A stretch of 64,000 nt of DNA from Nocardioides sp. Soil774 (GCF_001428125.1 NZ_LMSM01000007.1:96840-160839), one strand, 5' to 3'; counted from the first letter of the stretch, positions 1 through 9,168 are shown. The notes: generated from the sequence alone by a model not told the origin. Program-made: numbers and translations.

Positions 1-47
1 GCCTGCCCGCCGAGCACGATCGCGTCCCTGCTCAGTACGTCACTCAT
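1..47 (-). CDS. mtlF: PTS mannitol-type IIA component, N-terminal fragment
   Basis: Only the first 15 complete codons are inside the window. They read MSDVLSRDAIVLGGQ, which resembles the start of mannitol-specific EIIA (MtlF). This protein would take phosphate from HPr-His and pass it to the IIB cysteine of the mannitol permease. The gene lies about 95 bases behind mtlA on the same strand, and the mtlA product has IIC and IIB domains but no IIA, so a separate IIA is expected here. The phosphorylated histidine lies beyond the window edge. The call rests on the start and the context, so it is moderate. Confidence 0.6.
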   Translation of the reverse strand, partial: MSDVLSRDAIVLGGQ

Positions 48-142
48 CTGGCGCCTCTTTCCTGTGCTGTGGTCTGGAGCTCGGAGCGGGTCGTGCCCGG
101 CCCCCACACGGAGGGCCGGGCACGCGGTGACACGGGATCGAC

Positions 143-1660
143 TCAGGCCCTGTTGCCCTCGTCGACCATCTGCACGATCTCGTCGTAGCGCGGGCTCGCC
201 ATGAAGTTGTCCACCGAGACGTGCACGGCCGACGGCGTCTTCTGGCGCGCCCGGTCGGTCAGGTCCTGGTGGGTCACCACGAGGTCGTAGGTGTCGTCGA
301 GGTTGGCGATGGCCTTGTTGACCACCGTCACCTCGCCGTGCCCGGCGTCGTGGATCTTCTTGCGCAGCACCGAGGCGCCCATCGCCGAGGACCCCATGCC
401 GGCGTCGCAGGCGAAGACGATGCTGGTGATCGCCCGGGTGGCGGTGGCCGTGGCAGCACCGGCCCCGGCACCCCCGGCGAGGGCGGTGGAGGCGATCGAC
501 TTCTTGCCCTTCATGGACTCCATCGAGCTCGTGGCCGCGGTGAGGTCGCCCTCGTCGTCCGACTTGTCGAGCTTGAGCAGCACCGCTGCCACCGCGAATG
601 TCACGGCAGCCGAGGCGAACACCGCCAGGGTGACACCGAGGTAGCTGCCCCGGGCGGTCTGGGCGTACACCGCGAAGATCGAGCCGGGCGCCGCGGGGGC
701 ACGCAGGCCCACGTCGAAGGCGACGTTGATGGCCACGCCGGTCATGCCGCCGGCGATCATCGCCACGATGAGCTTCGGCTTCATCAGCACGTAGGGGAAG
801 TAGATCTCGTGGATGCCCCCGAGGAAGTGGATGATCGCTGCGCCCGGCGCGGTGGCCTTGGCGATGCCGCGGCCGAACACGGAGTAGGCCAGCAGCAGGC
901 CCAGGCCCGGACCGGGGTTGGCCTCAAGGAGGAACAGCACGGACTTGCCGTTCTGCGCCGCCTCGGTGAGACCCAGCGGGGTGAGCACGCCGTGGTTGAT
1001 GGCGTTGTTGAGGAAGAACACCTTGGCCGGCTCGATCAGCAGCGAGGTGAGCGGCAGCAGGTTGTTGTCGACGAGGGTCTCCACGGCGTTGCCGAGGACG
1101 TCCATGATCTCGTTGACGACCGGCGCGACCACCCAGAAGCCCACGATGGCCATGACGAAGGCCACGATGCCGGCCGAGAACATGTTGACGAGCATCTCGA
1201 AGCCCGCCTTGACCTTGCCCTCCCACAGGGCGTCGGCGCGCTTCATGACGTAGGCCGCGAGCGGGCCGAGGATCATCGCGCCGATGAACATGTGCACCTG
1301 GCCGAGCTGCGGCGCGTCTGCGGCGAGCTTGGCGTTGAACTCGGCCACGAGCAGGTCGGAGCCGGCAATCGCACCCATGACGGCGAAGGCACCGACGACG
1401 GCGCCGCGGTCGCCGTAGACCATGCGACCACCGGTCGCGGCGATGAGGATCGGGAGCAGGTAGTGGATGGTCGGGCCGACCATCGTGGCGAGGTCGGCGT
1501 TGGGCAGCCAGCCGACGTCGATGAAGAGCGCGGTGAGCAGTCCCCAGGCGATCAGGGCCGGGATGTTCGGCATGATCATGTTGGAGAGGAACGTGCCGAA
1601 CCTCTGCACGTGGACCCGCGCGGACGAGCGCCCTGCGGGTGTCGGAGTTGTGGTCGCCAT
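143..1660 (-). CDS. mtlA: PTS mannitol transporter subunit IICB
   Basis: This 505-residue membrane permease imports mannitol and phosphorylates it to mannitol-1-phosphate. Residues from about 20 to 360 form the IIC channel, with many hydrophobic segments and the conserved GIHE motif near the sugar site. A low-complexity Ala/Thr/Gly linker follows. The IIB domain begins near residue 412, with the phosphocysteine at about Cys418 in CDAGMGSS. No IIA domain is present, unlike the three-domain E. coli protein. The ATG at 1660 has a GGAGGA ribosome site about nine bases upstream. The gene sits downstream of a dehydrogenase and upstream of the mtlF fragment, and a 116-base gap with an operator-like repeat precedes it. 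Confidence 0.93.
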   Translation of the reverse strand: MATTTPTPAGRSSARVHVQRFGTFLSNMIMPNIPALIAWGLLTALFIDVGWLPNADLATMVGPTIHYLLPILIAATGGRMVYGDRGAVVGAFAVMGAIAGSDLLVAEFNAKLAADAPQLGQVHMFIGAMILGPLAAYVMKRADALWEGKVKAGFEMLVNMFSAGIVAFVMAIVGFWVVAPVVNEIMDVLGNAVETLVDNNLLPLTSLLIEPAKVFFLNNAINHGVLTPLGLTEAAQNGKSVLFLLEANPGPGLGLLLAYSVFGRGIAKATAPGAAIIHFLGGIHEIYFPYVLMKPKLIVAMIAGGMTGVAINVAFDVGLRAPAAPGSIFAVYAQTARGSYLGVTLAVFASAAVTFAVAAVLLKLDKSDDEGDLTAATSSMESMKGKKSIASTALAGGAGAGAATATATRAITSIVFACDAGMGSSAMGASVLRKKIHDAGHGEVTVVNKAIANLDDTYDLVVTHQDLTDRARQKTPSAVHVSVDNFMASPRYDEIVQMVDEGNRA

Positions 1661-1693
1661 GCTGATGTCCTCCAGTCGAGCGCGGGGTGATCC

Positions 1694-1722
1694 CCATCAC
1701 ATGATGTGGTGATTAAACATCA
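1694..1722. promoter_or_regulatory. Operator-like inverted repeats upstream of mtlA
   Basis: In this otherwise very GC-rich region, a locally AT-richer stretch holds two overlapping dyads. CATCA and TGATG (1694-1698, 1701-1705) are separated by two bases, and GTGAT and ATCAC (1708-1712, 1718-1722) by five. They lie 34 to 62 bases upstream of the mtlA start, where a promoter would be expected. A regulator binding here would let mtlA respond separately from the upstream enzyme I gene. The binding protein is not identified. Confidence 0.4.
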
Positions 1723-1776
1723 CGTTCGGGCACGTTGCCAAGCATTCGGGCAGGATTTGTGCCCGACTGTGTGGCT

Positions 1777-3513
1777 TTACCCCGGCAGCAGGCTGTCGAA
1801 GAACGCCTTCTCGGCCTCGGCGTTCCACGTGTTGCCGGGTCCGAGCTTCGCGGCCACGTCGGGCAGCCGCTGCTGCAGCTCGTCGAGGCCCGTCAGGGGC
1901 AGGTCGTGGATCTGGGGGAAGATCAGGACCTTGCCGGAGTAGCGGCCCTCGACCAGGGCCTGGAGGCCGTCCTTGGCCGCCCGCATCCCGCCGACGGCGC
2001 CCACGATGGACCCCGGCGAGAGCGCACCCCGGGTGGCCAGGTCCACCACCTGCTGCTGGTCGTGGATGGTCAGTCCCGAGGTGCCGGTGTACTGGGCGTT
2101 GTCGAGGTAGACCGCGCTCAGGTTCAGCGGCGCCAGCGTGCCGTTGGGGACGCCGGCGAAGAAGACCAGCATGCCGTCGGAGCTCATCAGGGTGTCGGCC
2201 TCGGCCATCACCTCGGAGAGGGGGACGCTGACCACCACGTCGTCGGCCCCTCGGCCGTCGGTGGTCCTCAGGATGAAGTCGTGGAGCGACTCCTGCGAGG
2301 TCTGGGAGTTGAAGGTCACCAGCTCGCAGTCGTTGCTCTCCGCGAGGTGGGCCAGCCGGTCCTCGAGGCTCTTGAGGCGTTCGTCGCTCACCTCCGTGGC
2401 GACGATCCTGCGGGGTCCGTCGGGCTGCTGGATGGCCCGCTGGACGTGCATCAGTCCCATCGGGCCGCCGGCGCCCACGAAGACGGTCGTGCCCTCCGAG
2501 CGCAGGTCGCAGCGGTTGCGCGCCTCGCCGTAGGAGGCGGCGATGTCCGGTCCCCGGCCCCCGAGGTAGGCGGTGTAGTCGTAGTGCAACCGGCCCACGT
2601 CGGTGGCCACCAGCCCGTCCAGGGCGGTCTCCCCCACCAGGTTGAGGGTGCCGCGGCGGGCGATGTGCCTGGCCACCTCGCCCACGGTCGCAGCGGAACG
2701 AGGATCGAGCACGACGATGTCGTCGAACCCGGCGCCGTCGGTCAGCTCGTCCACCAGCGCCTGGTAGTCGTCCGTGCCGATGCCGTCGCGCACGACCGTC
2801 GTGGCCGAGGTGCCCTCCACGAGCGTGGCCACCGACGCGGGCACGTCGGTCATGACGATGGTGGCCGGAGCATCCAGGCCGGAGGAGAACTCGTAGTCCC
2901 GCTCGTCGCCGGGCCGCCCGACGATCCACATGGTCCCGCCGTCCTTGGGCTCGAGGCGGCGACGCTGGGTGTAGGCCGCCATCACGCAGCCCCACGGCTC
3001 CAGCGTGGACGCCTCGGCGTAGCCCATCGAGTCCGGGAGCGGCAGCAGGCACGCGCCGTCGTCGGTCTCGAGCATCTCGGCACCCATGAGGTGGTACTGG
3101 ATCAGCCCGCCGGGGATCGTGTAGCCGTAGGCCGTGCTCCTGCCGTCCTGGTAGATGTCGGGCTGCACCGCCAGCCGCTGGCCCGCGTGGTAGCGGTCCT
3201 CGAGGTTGTCCCCGACCTCGATGACGGTCAGGCTCACCTCGTGGCCCAGCCGGGTGGGTTCCTTGCCCAGGTCGCGGTCGTAGAGCTTGGGGTGGCTGCC
3301 GCCCTGGCGCATGATCTTCACGTCGGAGAAGCAGAGGCCCACACTGTCGATGCGCACCAGCATGTGGTCGGCGTCGGGCCGCGGGACGGCGACCTGCTCG
3401 GGCTCACCGTCCTTGCCCATGTTGTCCTCCCCCGCGCCGTGCAGGTTCCAGGCCCAGGCAGTGTCGGGCAGGTCGAGATCGGCCGCGCGGTAGCGGTCGT
3501 AGGCAGATGTCAT
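1777..3513 (-). CDS. Zinc-type medium-chain dehydrogenase with duplicated Rossmann domain (sorbose/mannitol-phosphate type)
   Basis: This 578-residue protein resembles the L-sorbose-1-phosphate reductase branch of the zinc-dependent medium-chain dehydrogenases, normally about 400 residues. The N-terminal GroES-like lobe carries the likely catalytic zinc ligands: Cys in SVGLCFSD and His in GHE. After it come two consecutive segments that each look like a nucleotide-binding domain. The first begins with a degenerate glycine loop (GRPGDERD) and the second with an intact one (GAGGPMG). The two segments repeat the pattern DGxGxDD-VV. The gene lies between enzyme I and mtlA on one strand, so oxidation of mannitol-1-phosphate to fructose-6-phosphate is the likely job, but this is inference. 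A GGAGG site precedes the ATG at 3513. Confidence 0.75.
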   Translation of the reverse strand: MTSAYDRYRAADLDLPDTAWAWNLHGAGEDNMGKDGEPEQVAVPRPDADHMLVRIDSVGLCFSDVKIMRQGGSHPKLYDRDLGKEPTRLGHEVSLTVIEVGDNLEDRYHAGQRLAVQPDIYQDGRSTAYGYTIPGGLIQYHLMGAEMLETDDGACLLPLPDSMGYAEASTLEPWGCVMAAYTQRRRLEPKDGGTMWIVGRPGDERDYEFSSGLDAPATIVMTDVPASVATLVEGTSATTVVRDGIGTDDYQALVDELTDGAGFDDIVVLDPRSAATVGEVARHIARRGTLNLVGETALDGLVATDVGRLHYDYTAYLGGRGPDIAASYGEARNRCDLRSEGTTVFVGAGGPMGLMHVQRAIQQPDGPRRIVATEVSDERLKSLEDRLAHLAESNDCELVTFNSQTSQESLHDFILRTTDGRGADDVVVSVPLSEVMAEADTLMSSDGMLVFFAGVPNGTLAPLNLSAVYLDNAQYTGTSGLTIHDQQQVVDLATRGALSPGSIVGAVGGMRAAKDGLQALVEGRYSGKVLIFPQIHDLPLTGLDELQQRLPDVAAKLGPGNTWNAEAEKAFFDSLLPG

Positions 3514-3554
3514 TGCTTCCTCCGTCGTGAGGTGGGTCTGTGGTGGGCCTGGCC

Positions 3555-5237
3555 TCAGTGGCCGAGCAGCGCCCGCACGGCAGCACGCCCGGCCATCGGG
3601 TCGGGCGCGCCGAGCGCGGCCTCGGCGGCCGCTTCGCAGGTCTCGAAGGTCACCTTCGACAGCTGCGCGCCCACGGGGCGTACGGCGCGGGCAGCCATCG
3701 AGAGCGAGGAGATGCCCATGCCGATGAGCGCCGTCGCGAGGAGCGGGTCGGCCGCGGCCTCGCCGCACACCCCGACCGGCTTTCCGGCCTCGGTGCCGGC
3801 GTGCGCGGTGATGGCGATCAGCTGGAGCACGGCCGGCTGCCAGGGGTCGGTGAGGTGGGCCAGGTCGGTGGCCATGCGGTCGGCGGCCATGGCGTACTGG
3901 GTGAGGTCGTTGGTGCCGATGGAGAGGAAGTCGACGACCTCCAGCATCCGGTGCGCGAGGAGGGCGGCGCTCGGGATCTCGACCATCACGCCGGGCTTGA
4001 GCCCACGGGCGCGCACCTTCCCGGCGAACTCGGCGGCCTCCGCGACCGTGGCGACCATCGGCGCCATCACCCACGTCTCGGTGCCGGTGCGCTCCGCGGC
4101 GGCCGCGATGCCGTCGAGCTGGCGGTCCATGAGGCCGGGGTTGCCGAAGCTCAGCCGCAGCCCGCGCACGCCGAGCGCCGGGTTCTCCTCGCCCTCGTGG
4201 GTCGCGAAGGCGATCGGCTTGTCCGAGCCGGCGTCGAGGGTGCGGACGACGACGTAGCGCCCGTCGGAGTAGGGCGAGAGGACGTCGGCGTAGATGTCGG
4301 CCTGCTCCTCCACGCTCGGCTCGTCCTTGCGGTCGAGGAAGCACAGCTCGGTGCGGAACAGGCCCACCCCCTGGACGGGCTCACTGGCCGCGGAGCCGGC
4401 CCAAGGGCCGTCGGCGACGTTGGCCAGCAGCTTGACCGGGAGCCCGTCGGCGGTCGCGGCCGGGCCGCTCCAGGTCGCGAGCTCCTCGCGCAGGCGCCGG
4501 CTCTCCTCGACGCGGGCACGCGCGTCGTCGGGGTCGGCGCCCTGCTCGATCGTTCCGGCCTCCCCGTCGACGACCACGAAGGTCCCCGTGGGCAGTGCCA
4601 TGACGCCGGCCGCCCCCACCACGCACGGGATGCCGAGCTGGCGGGCGATGATCGCGGTGTGGCTGGTCGCGCCACCGCGCTCGGTGACCAGCGCGGTGAC
4701 GAGGGCGGGGTCGAGCCCGGAGGTGTCGCTCGGCGCGAGGTCCTCGGCGACCAGGATCGACGGCACGTCCGGCGTCGGGACGCCGGGCGCGGGCTCGCCG
4801 ACCAGGTGGGCCACGACCCGGCGCTCGATGTCGCGCAGGTCGGTGGCGCGCTCGGCCATCAGCCCGCCCATGCCGGTGAAGATGGTGACGAACTGCTCGA
4901 CCGCGCCCTGCACGGCCGCCACGGGACCCGGTCCCGCCTGGAGGTTCTTCGACACCGCGGAGCGCAGGCCCTTGTCGCGCGCGAGGCCCGCGCTCGCCGT
5001 GAGCACCTCCGCCGCAGCGCCCTGGGTCGCCGCGGCCTTGGTCGAGAACGTCTCCGCCACCGCCGCGACCGCTTCGTCGTACGCCGACAGCGCGGCGTCG
5101 GCGTCGGAGAACCCGCCGTCGCCGTAGCGTGAGATCGCGTCGGGCGAGACCTCGCCGCGGACGTGCAGGACGGGGCCCGCGGCGACGCCTGGCACGACCG
5201 GGGTCCCGCTCAGGGGAGGGTGCTCGGGTGTGGTCAT
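3555..5237 (-). CDS. ptsI: Phosphoenolpyruvate-protein phosphotransferase (PTS Enzyme I)
   Basis: Enzyme I takes phosphate from PEP and donates it to HPr, the first step for every PTS sugar. The protein has 560 residues, normal for the family (also named ptsP). The N-terminal swivelling domain contains the phosphohistidine at about His193 in GGATSHTAII. The C-terminal PEP-binding barrel includes the stretches LFRTELCFL and GTNDLTQYA. The ATG at 5237 fits family N termini; a GTG two codons upstream is the alternative. The gene starts the leftward PTS arm, 41 bases before the dehydrogenase. Its promoter must lie in the 87-base gap shared with the DeoR-type regulator, where the operator palindrome sits. 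Confidence 0.95.
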   Translation of the reverse strand: MTTPEHPPLSGTPVVPGVAAGPVLHVRGEVSPDAISRYGDGGFSDADAALSAYDEAVAAVAETFSTKAAATQGAAAEVLTASAGLARDKGLRSAVSKNLQAGPGPVAAVQGAVEQFVTIFTGMGGLMAERATDLRDIERRVVAHLVGEPAPGVPTPDVPSILVAEDLAPSDTSGLDPALVTALVTERGGATSHTAIIARQLGIPCVVGAAGVMALPTGTFVVVDGEAGTIEQGADPDDARARVEESRRLREELATWSGPAATADGLPVKLLANVADGPWAGSAASEPVQGVGLFRTELCFLDRKDEPSVEEQADIYADVLSPYSDGRYVVVRTLDAGSDKPIAFATHEGEENPALGVRGLRLSFGNPGLMDRQLDGIAAAAERTGTETWVMAPMVATVAEAAEFAGKVRARGLKPGVMVEIPSAALLAHRMLEVVDFLSIGTNDLTQYAMAADRMATDLAHLTDPWQPAVLQLIAITAHAGTEAGKPVGVCGEAAADPLLATALIGMGISSLSMAARAVRPVGAQLSKVTFETCEAAAEAALGAPDPMAGRAAVRALLGH

Positions 5238-5259
5238 GGACACACCGTAGAACAGGTCA

Positions 5260-5300
5260 GTGTTGACAAGCAACACATTCGGGACTAAAACAACACATAC
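5260..5300. promoter_or_regulatory. Divergent PTS promoter with DeoR-type operator palindrome
   Basis: The shared 87-base gap contains a perfect dyad, GTGTTG-ACAAG-CAACAC (5260-5276). The right half-site recurs as CAACACAT exactly 20 bases later (5271-5278 and 5291-5298). A consensus -35 box TTGACA (5263-5268) overlaps the palindrome and is followed 17 bases later by TAAAAC (5286-5291), a fair -10 for the rightward operon. A repressor bound here would block RNA polymerase directly. The adjacent DeoR-type protein is the obvious ligand, with fructose-1-phosphate as a plausible inducer. Confidence 0.65.
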
Positions 5301-5324
5301 ACAGATCCCATGGAGAGGGGACCG

Positions 5325-6092
5325 ATGTACGCCGAGGAGCGCCAGCAGGCGATGGCCCACCTGATCAGCCGCCGTGGCCGGTTGTCGGTGGTCCAGCTGG
5401 CCGAGCAGTTCGAGGTCACCACCGAGACCGTGCGGCGCGACCTGTCGACCCTCGACCGGATGGGCCTGGTGCGTCGCGTGCACGGCGGAGCGGTGCCGGC
5501 GGGGTCGCTCACGGTCATCGAGTCCGGCATCGGCGAGCGCGACCAGTCCAACACCGCGGCCAAGGAGGCGATCGCCAACGCGGCCGTCGCCCTCCTTCCG
5601 CCGCCCGACTCCGTCGTGGTGATCGACGCCGGCACCACCACCGCCCGCTTCGCGGCCGCGCTCCCCCGCGACCACCGGCTGATCGTGATCACCCACGCGG
5701 TCCCGGTCGCGACCCGGCTGGCCGGGCTGCCCCAGATCGAGCTGCACCTCCTCCCGGGCAAGGTCCGCCCGACCACGCACGCGGCCGTCGGCTCCGACAC
5801 CGTCGCCGCGCTCTCCGACCTGCGTGCCGACGTGGCGTTCATCGCCACCAACGGCATCACCGTCGGGCACGGCCTCACCACCCCCGACAGCGACGAGGCG
5901 GCCAGCAAGCGGGCCATGATCGCCTGCGCCCGCCGCACGGTGGTGCTGGCCGACTCCTCGAAGATGGGCGTGGAGACCGCCGTCCGCTTCGCGACCCTCG
6001 ACAGCCTCGACGTCCTGGTCACCGACAGCGACATCGAGGCGAGCGACCGGCGCGCGCTCGAGTCGGCCGGGGTCGAGGTGGTGGTCGCATGA
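5325..6092 (+). CDS. DeoR/GlpR-family transcriptional regulator of sugar PTS genes
   Basis: This 255-residue regulator has an N-terminal winged helix (about residues 5-55, with the family pattern TVRRDL-L-G-RVHGGA). A C-terminal DeoR sugar-phosphate sensor domain of the isomerase-like fold follows, including VVIDAGTTT and FIATNGI. It likely represses the flanking PTS operons until a phosphorylated sugar binds. I chose the ATG at 5325 over the one at 5310 because GAGAGGGGA sits just before it and MYAEERQ is the usual family start. The gene is the first of the rightward operon and overlaps fruK by four bases, so it is autoregulated if the upstream palindrome is its operator. Confidence 0.92.
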   Translation: MYAEERQQAMAHLISRRGRLSVVQLAEQFEVTTETVRRDLSTLDRMGLVRRVHGGAVPAGSLTVIESGIGERDQSNTAAKEAIANAAVALLPPPDSVVVIDAGTTTARFAAALPRDHRLIVITHAVPVATRLAGLPQIELHLLPGKVRPTTHAAVGSDTVAALSDLRADVAFIATNGITVGHGLTTPDSDEAASKRAMIACARRTVVLADSSKMGVETAVRFATLDSLDVLVTDSDIEASDRRALESAGVEVVVA

Positions 6093-7042
6093 TCCTCACC
6101 CTGACCCCCAACCCCAGCATCGACCGCACCGTCGCGCTCGACGGCGAGCTGTGCCGCGGGCAGGTCCACCGCGTGGCCTCGGTGACGTCGCAGGCGGGCG
6201 GCAAGGGCGTCAACATCTCCCGGGCGGCCGTCAGCGCCGACATCCCCAGCATCGCCGTCGTACCGGCCGAGAAGGAGGACCCCTTCGTCCTCGAGCTGCT
6301 CGGCGCCGGCATCGACTGCCGGCCCGTGCGTCCGGCGGGAGGGGTGCGGGTCAACCTCACGATCACCGAGCCCGACGGCACGACGACCAAGCTCAACTCG
6401 CCCGGCGCCGAGGTGCTGCCGCTGCACCTCGAGCTGATGGCTCAGGCCGTGCTGGTCCGGGCGTCCAGCGCCTCGTGGACGGTGCTCGCGGGCTCCCTGC
6501 CCGCCGGTGCGCCCGCGGAGTTCTACGCCGAGCTCGTACGCCGCCTGCGCGAGGTGGGCGGCCGCGTGGCCGTCGACACCAGCGAGGCGCCGCTCAAGGC
6601 CCTGGTCGACGCCCTGCCCGGCTCGGCGCCCGACCTGATGAAGCCCAACGGCGAGGAGCTGGCGTCGTTCACCGGCGGCGACCCCGAGGTCCTCGAGTCC
6701 GACCCGGCGGCCGCGGTCGCGGCCGCCCGGCAGCTCGTCGAGCGCGGCGTGGGTGCCGTGCTCGCGACGCTCGGCGGCAACGGCGCGGTCCTCGTCGACG
6801 CCGACGGGGCCTGGCACGCGACCCCGCCCCCCACCACCGTCGTCAGCACCGTGGGTGCGGGCGACTCCAGCCTCTTCGGCTACCTGCTCGGCGACATCCG
6901 GGGACTCCCGGCGCCCGAGCGCCTCGCTCTTGCAGTCGCCTACGGCAGCGCCGCCGCAGGACTCCCCGGCACCACCATCCCCCAGCCGTCGCAGGTCCGT
7001 CCGGACCTCGTCGGCGTCACTCCACTCGGAGGCACAGCATGA
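6089..7042 (+). CDS. fruK: 1-phosphofructokinase
   Basis: FruK phosphorylates fructose-1-phosphate, the product of the FruA permease, to fructose-1,6-bisphosphate for glycolysis. The 317-residue protein is a PfkB-family sugar kinase. It opens with MILTLTPNPSIDRTV, typical of 1-phosphofructokinases, has the GGKGVN substrate loop, and ends with the PfkB signature region TVGAGDSS, which carries the catalytic aspartate. Its ATG overlaps the regulator stop by four bases, and its own stop overlaps the fruA start by four bases. The three are therefore translationally coupled and made together. Confidence 0.95.
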   Translation: MILTLTPNPSIDRTVALDGELCRGQVHRVASVTSQAGGKGVNISRAAVSADIPSIAVVPAEKEDPFVLELLGAGIDCRPVRPAGGVRVNLTITEPDGTTTKLNSPGAEVLPLHLELMAQAVLVRASSASWTVLAGSLPAGAPAEFYAELVRRLREVGGRVAVDTSEAPLKALVDALPGSAPDLMKPNGEELASFTGGDPEVLESDPAAAVAAARQLVERGVGAVLATLGGNGAVLVDADGAWHATPPPTTVVSTVGAGDSSLFGYLLGDIRGLPAPERLALAVAYGSAAAGLPGTTIPQPSQVRPDLVGVTPLGGTA

Positions 7043-9168
7043 CCGACCTGATCACCACCGACCTCGTGCGGCTGGGCGCCGACTGGGGGCCTGACAAGCA
7101 CGACGTGATCCGCGCGCTCGCCGGCGTCGTCGGCGACGCCGGGCGCGCCACGTCCGTCGACCAGCTCGTCGAGGACGCCTTCGCCCGCGAGGCCACCTCC
7201 GCGACCGGCCTGCCCGGCGGCATCGCCATCCCCCACTGCCGCACGACGGGGGTCGACCAGCCGACGCTGGCGTTCGCCCGGCTCGAGCCGCCCGTCGAGT
7301 TCGGCGCCAAGGACGGCCCGGCCGACCTCGCGTTCCTCATCGCCGCGCCCGCCGGCGGCGACGCCGACCACCTCACGATCCTCACCAAGCTCGCCCGCGC
7401 CCTGGTGAAGCCGGCCTTCACCGACGCCCTGCGCGCGGCCGGCTCCGACGAGGAGGTCGTCGACCTGGTCGCCCACGAGCTCGGCGAGCCCGCTCCCGCG
7501 AAGCCCGCCCCGGCCTCGGGCGCGCCGTCCGGTGCCGCCGTCCCGGGTGGCGGCGAGACCACCGCACCGGGCCAGGCCGCAACTGCCGCCACCGCCGTGC
7601 CGGCCACGACCGCGACCCCGTCGCTGGTGGCCGTCACCGCCTGCCCGACCGGCATCGCCCACACCTACATGGCCGCCGAGGCGCTCGAGGCCGCCGCCGA
7701 GCGCGCGGGCGTGCAGATCGAGGTCGAGACCCAGGGCTCGGCCGGGAGCACGCCGCTGGCCCCCGCCGCCATCGCCGCCGCAGGCGCGGTCATCTTCGCC
7801 GTCGACGTCGGGGTGCGCGACCGGGCCCGGTTCGCCGGCAAGCCGATGGTGAGCTCGGGCGTGAAGCGCCCGATCGACGACGCGGACGCGATGATCGCCG
7901 AGGCGCTGCGCTACGCCGCCGACCCGTCGGGCGCGCCCCGCGTCGAGGGTGACGCCAGCGCGGCCACGACCGGCGACCACGGCGCCGGCGAGACCTGGGG
8001 CGGCCGCGCACGGCGCGTGCTGATGACCGGCGTGTCCTACATGATCCCGTTCGTCGCCGCCGGCGGCCTGCTGATCGCCCTGAGCTTCCTGCTCGGCGGC
8101 TACGAGATCGTCGGCCCCTACGGCGACCTTGCCGTGTCGAACACGATCTTCGACCTGCCTGACCCGGCTGCGTACGGCCTCGACCACGCGCTGTTCGGCT
8201 CGGGTCTCATGGCCTACCTCGGCGCGCTGTTCTTCATCATCGGCAAGACAGCGTTCGCGCTGTTCATCCCGGCCTTCGCCGGCTACATCGCGTACGCCAT
8301 CGCCGACCGGCCCGGCATCGCCCCCGGCTTCGTGCTGGGCGGCCTCGCCGCCAACCTGTTCGGCGTGAGCACGTCGGGCGACAACCCCGTCGCCTTCCCC
8401 GCGACCGGCTTCCTCGGCGCCATCGTCGGCGGGGTGCTCGCCGGCGTGATCGCCCACTGGCTCGCCCAGCGCAAGGTGCCCACCTGGGCGCGTGGCTTGA
8501 TGCCGGTGCTGGTGATCCCCCTGGTCACCTCGGTCGTCGCCGGTCTCATCATGATCGTCGTGCTCGGCAAGCCGATCAACTGGCTGATGACCCAGCTCAC
8601 CGACGGCCTGAACTCGATGTCGGGCAGCAGCGCGGTGATCCTCGGCGTGATCCTCGGCCTGATGATGGCCTTCGACATGGGTGGCCCGCTCAACAAGGTC
8701 GCCTACAGCTTCGCCGCAGTGGGCGTGGGCGGTGCCGCTCTGGCCTCCGACGCGCCTGAGCTCCGGATCATGGCCGCGGTGATGCTGGCCGGGATGGTGC
8801 CGCCGATCGCGTTGGCGCTGGCCACCGTCGTACGACCGGGGCTCTTCAACGCCCCGGAGCGGGAGAACGGCAAGGCGGGCTGGCTCCTGGGCGCCTCCTT
8901 CATCACCGAGGGAGCCATCCCGTTCGCCGCGGCCGACCCGATCCGCGTGATTCCGGCGATCATGGCCGGCAGCGCCGTGACCGGCGGGCTCTCGATGGCC
9001 ATGGACGTCGCCGTCCGCGCCCCCCACGGCGGGATCTTCGTGCTCTTCGCCGTCGACGGCAAGCTCGGCTACTTCATCGCGCTGGCCGCCGGCGTCCTCG
9101 TCGGCGCGGCCCTCGTCGTGCTGCTCAAGAGCTTCGGCAAGTCCGACGCGGACGTCGCGACCGTCTGA
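7039..9168 (+). CDS. fruA: PTS fructose transporter subunit IIABC
   Basis: FruA imports fructose and releases it as fructose-1-phosphate. The 709 residues fall into three domains. IIA (about 1-150) has the phosphohistidine near His66 in IAIPHCRT. An Ala/Pro-rich linker leads to IIB (about 195-295), with the phosphocysteine near Cys202 in TACPTGIAHT. The IIC membrane domain (about 330-700) contains the family stretch MAFDMGGPLNK and a series of hydrophobic helices. All PTS transfer residues are present, so the protein needs only EI and HPr, both encoded here. The four-base overlap with fruK implies coupling, and HPr follows after 60 bases. Confidence 0.95.
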   Translation: MTDLITTDLVRLGADWGPDKHDVIRALAGVVGDAGRATSVDQLVEDAFAREATSATGLPGGIAIPHCRTTGVDQPTLAFARLEPPVEFGAKDGPADLAFLIAAPAGGDADHLTILTKLARALVKPAFTDALRAAGSDEEVVDLVAHELGEPAPAKPAPASGAPSGAAVPGGGETTAPGQAATAATAVPATTATPSLVAVTACPTGIAHTYMAAEALEAAAERAGVQIEVETQGSAGSTPLAPAAIAAAGAVIFAVDVGVRDRARFAGKPMVSSGVKRPIDDADAMIAEALRYAADPSGAPRVEGDASAATTGDHGAGETWGGRARRVLMTGVSYMIPFVAAGGLLIALSFLLGGYEIVGPYGDLAVSNTIFDLPDPAAYGLDHALFGSGLMAYLGALFFIIGKTAFALFIPAFAGYIAYAIADRPGIAPGFVLGGLAANLFGVSTSGDNPVAFPATGFLGAIVGGVLAGVIAHWLAQRKVPTWARGLMPVLVIPLVTSVVAGLIMIVVLGKPINWLMTQLTDGLNSMSGSSAVILGVILGLMMAFDMGGPLNKVAYSFAAVGVGGAALASDAPELRIMAAVMLAGMVPPIALALATVVRPGLFNAPERENGKAGWLLGASFITEGAIPFAAADPIRVIPAIMAGSAVTGGLSMAMDVAVRAPHGGIFVLFAVDGKLGYFIALAAGVLVGAALVVLLKSFGKSDADVATV

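Noticed and set aside
3540..5132. Long plus-strand frame opposite Enzyme I
   Set aside because: It is antisense to a gene with clear EI motifs, its product is rich in Arg, Gly, His and Val with no domain, and such frames are usual in very GC-rich DNA.
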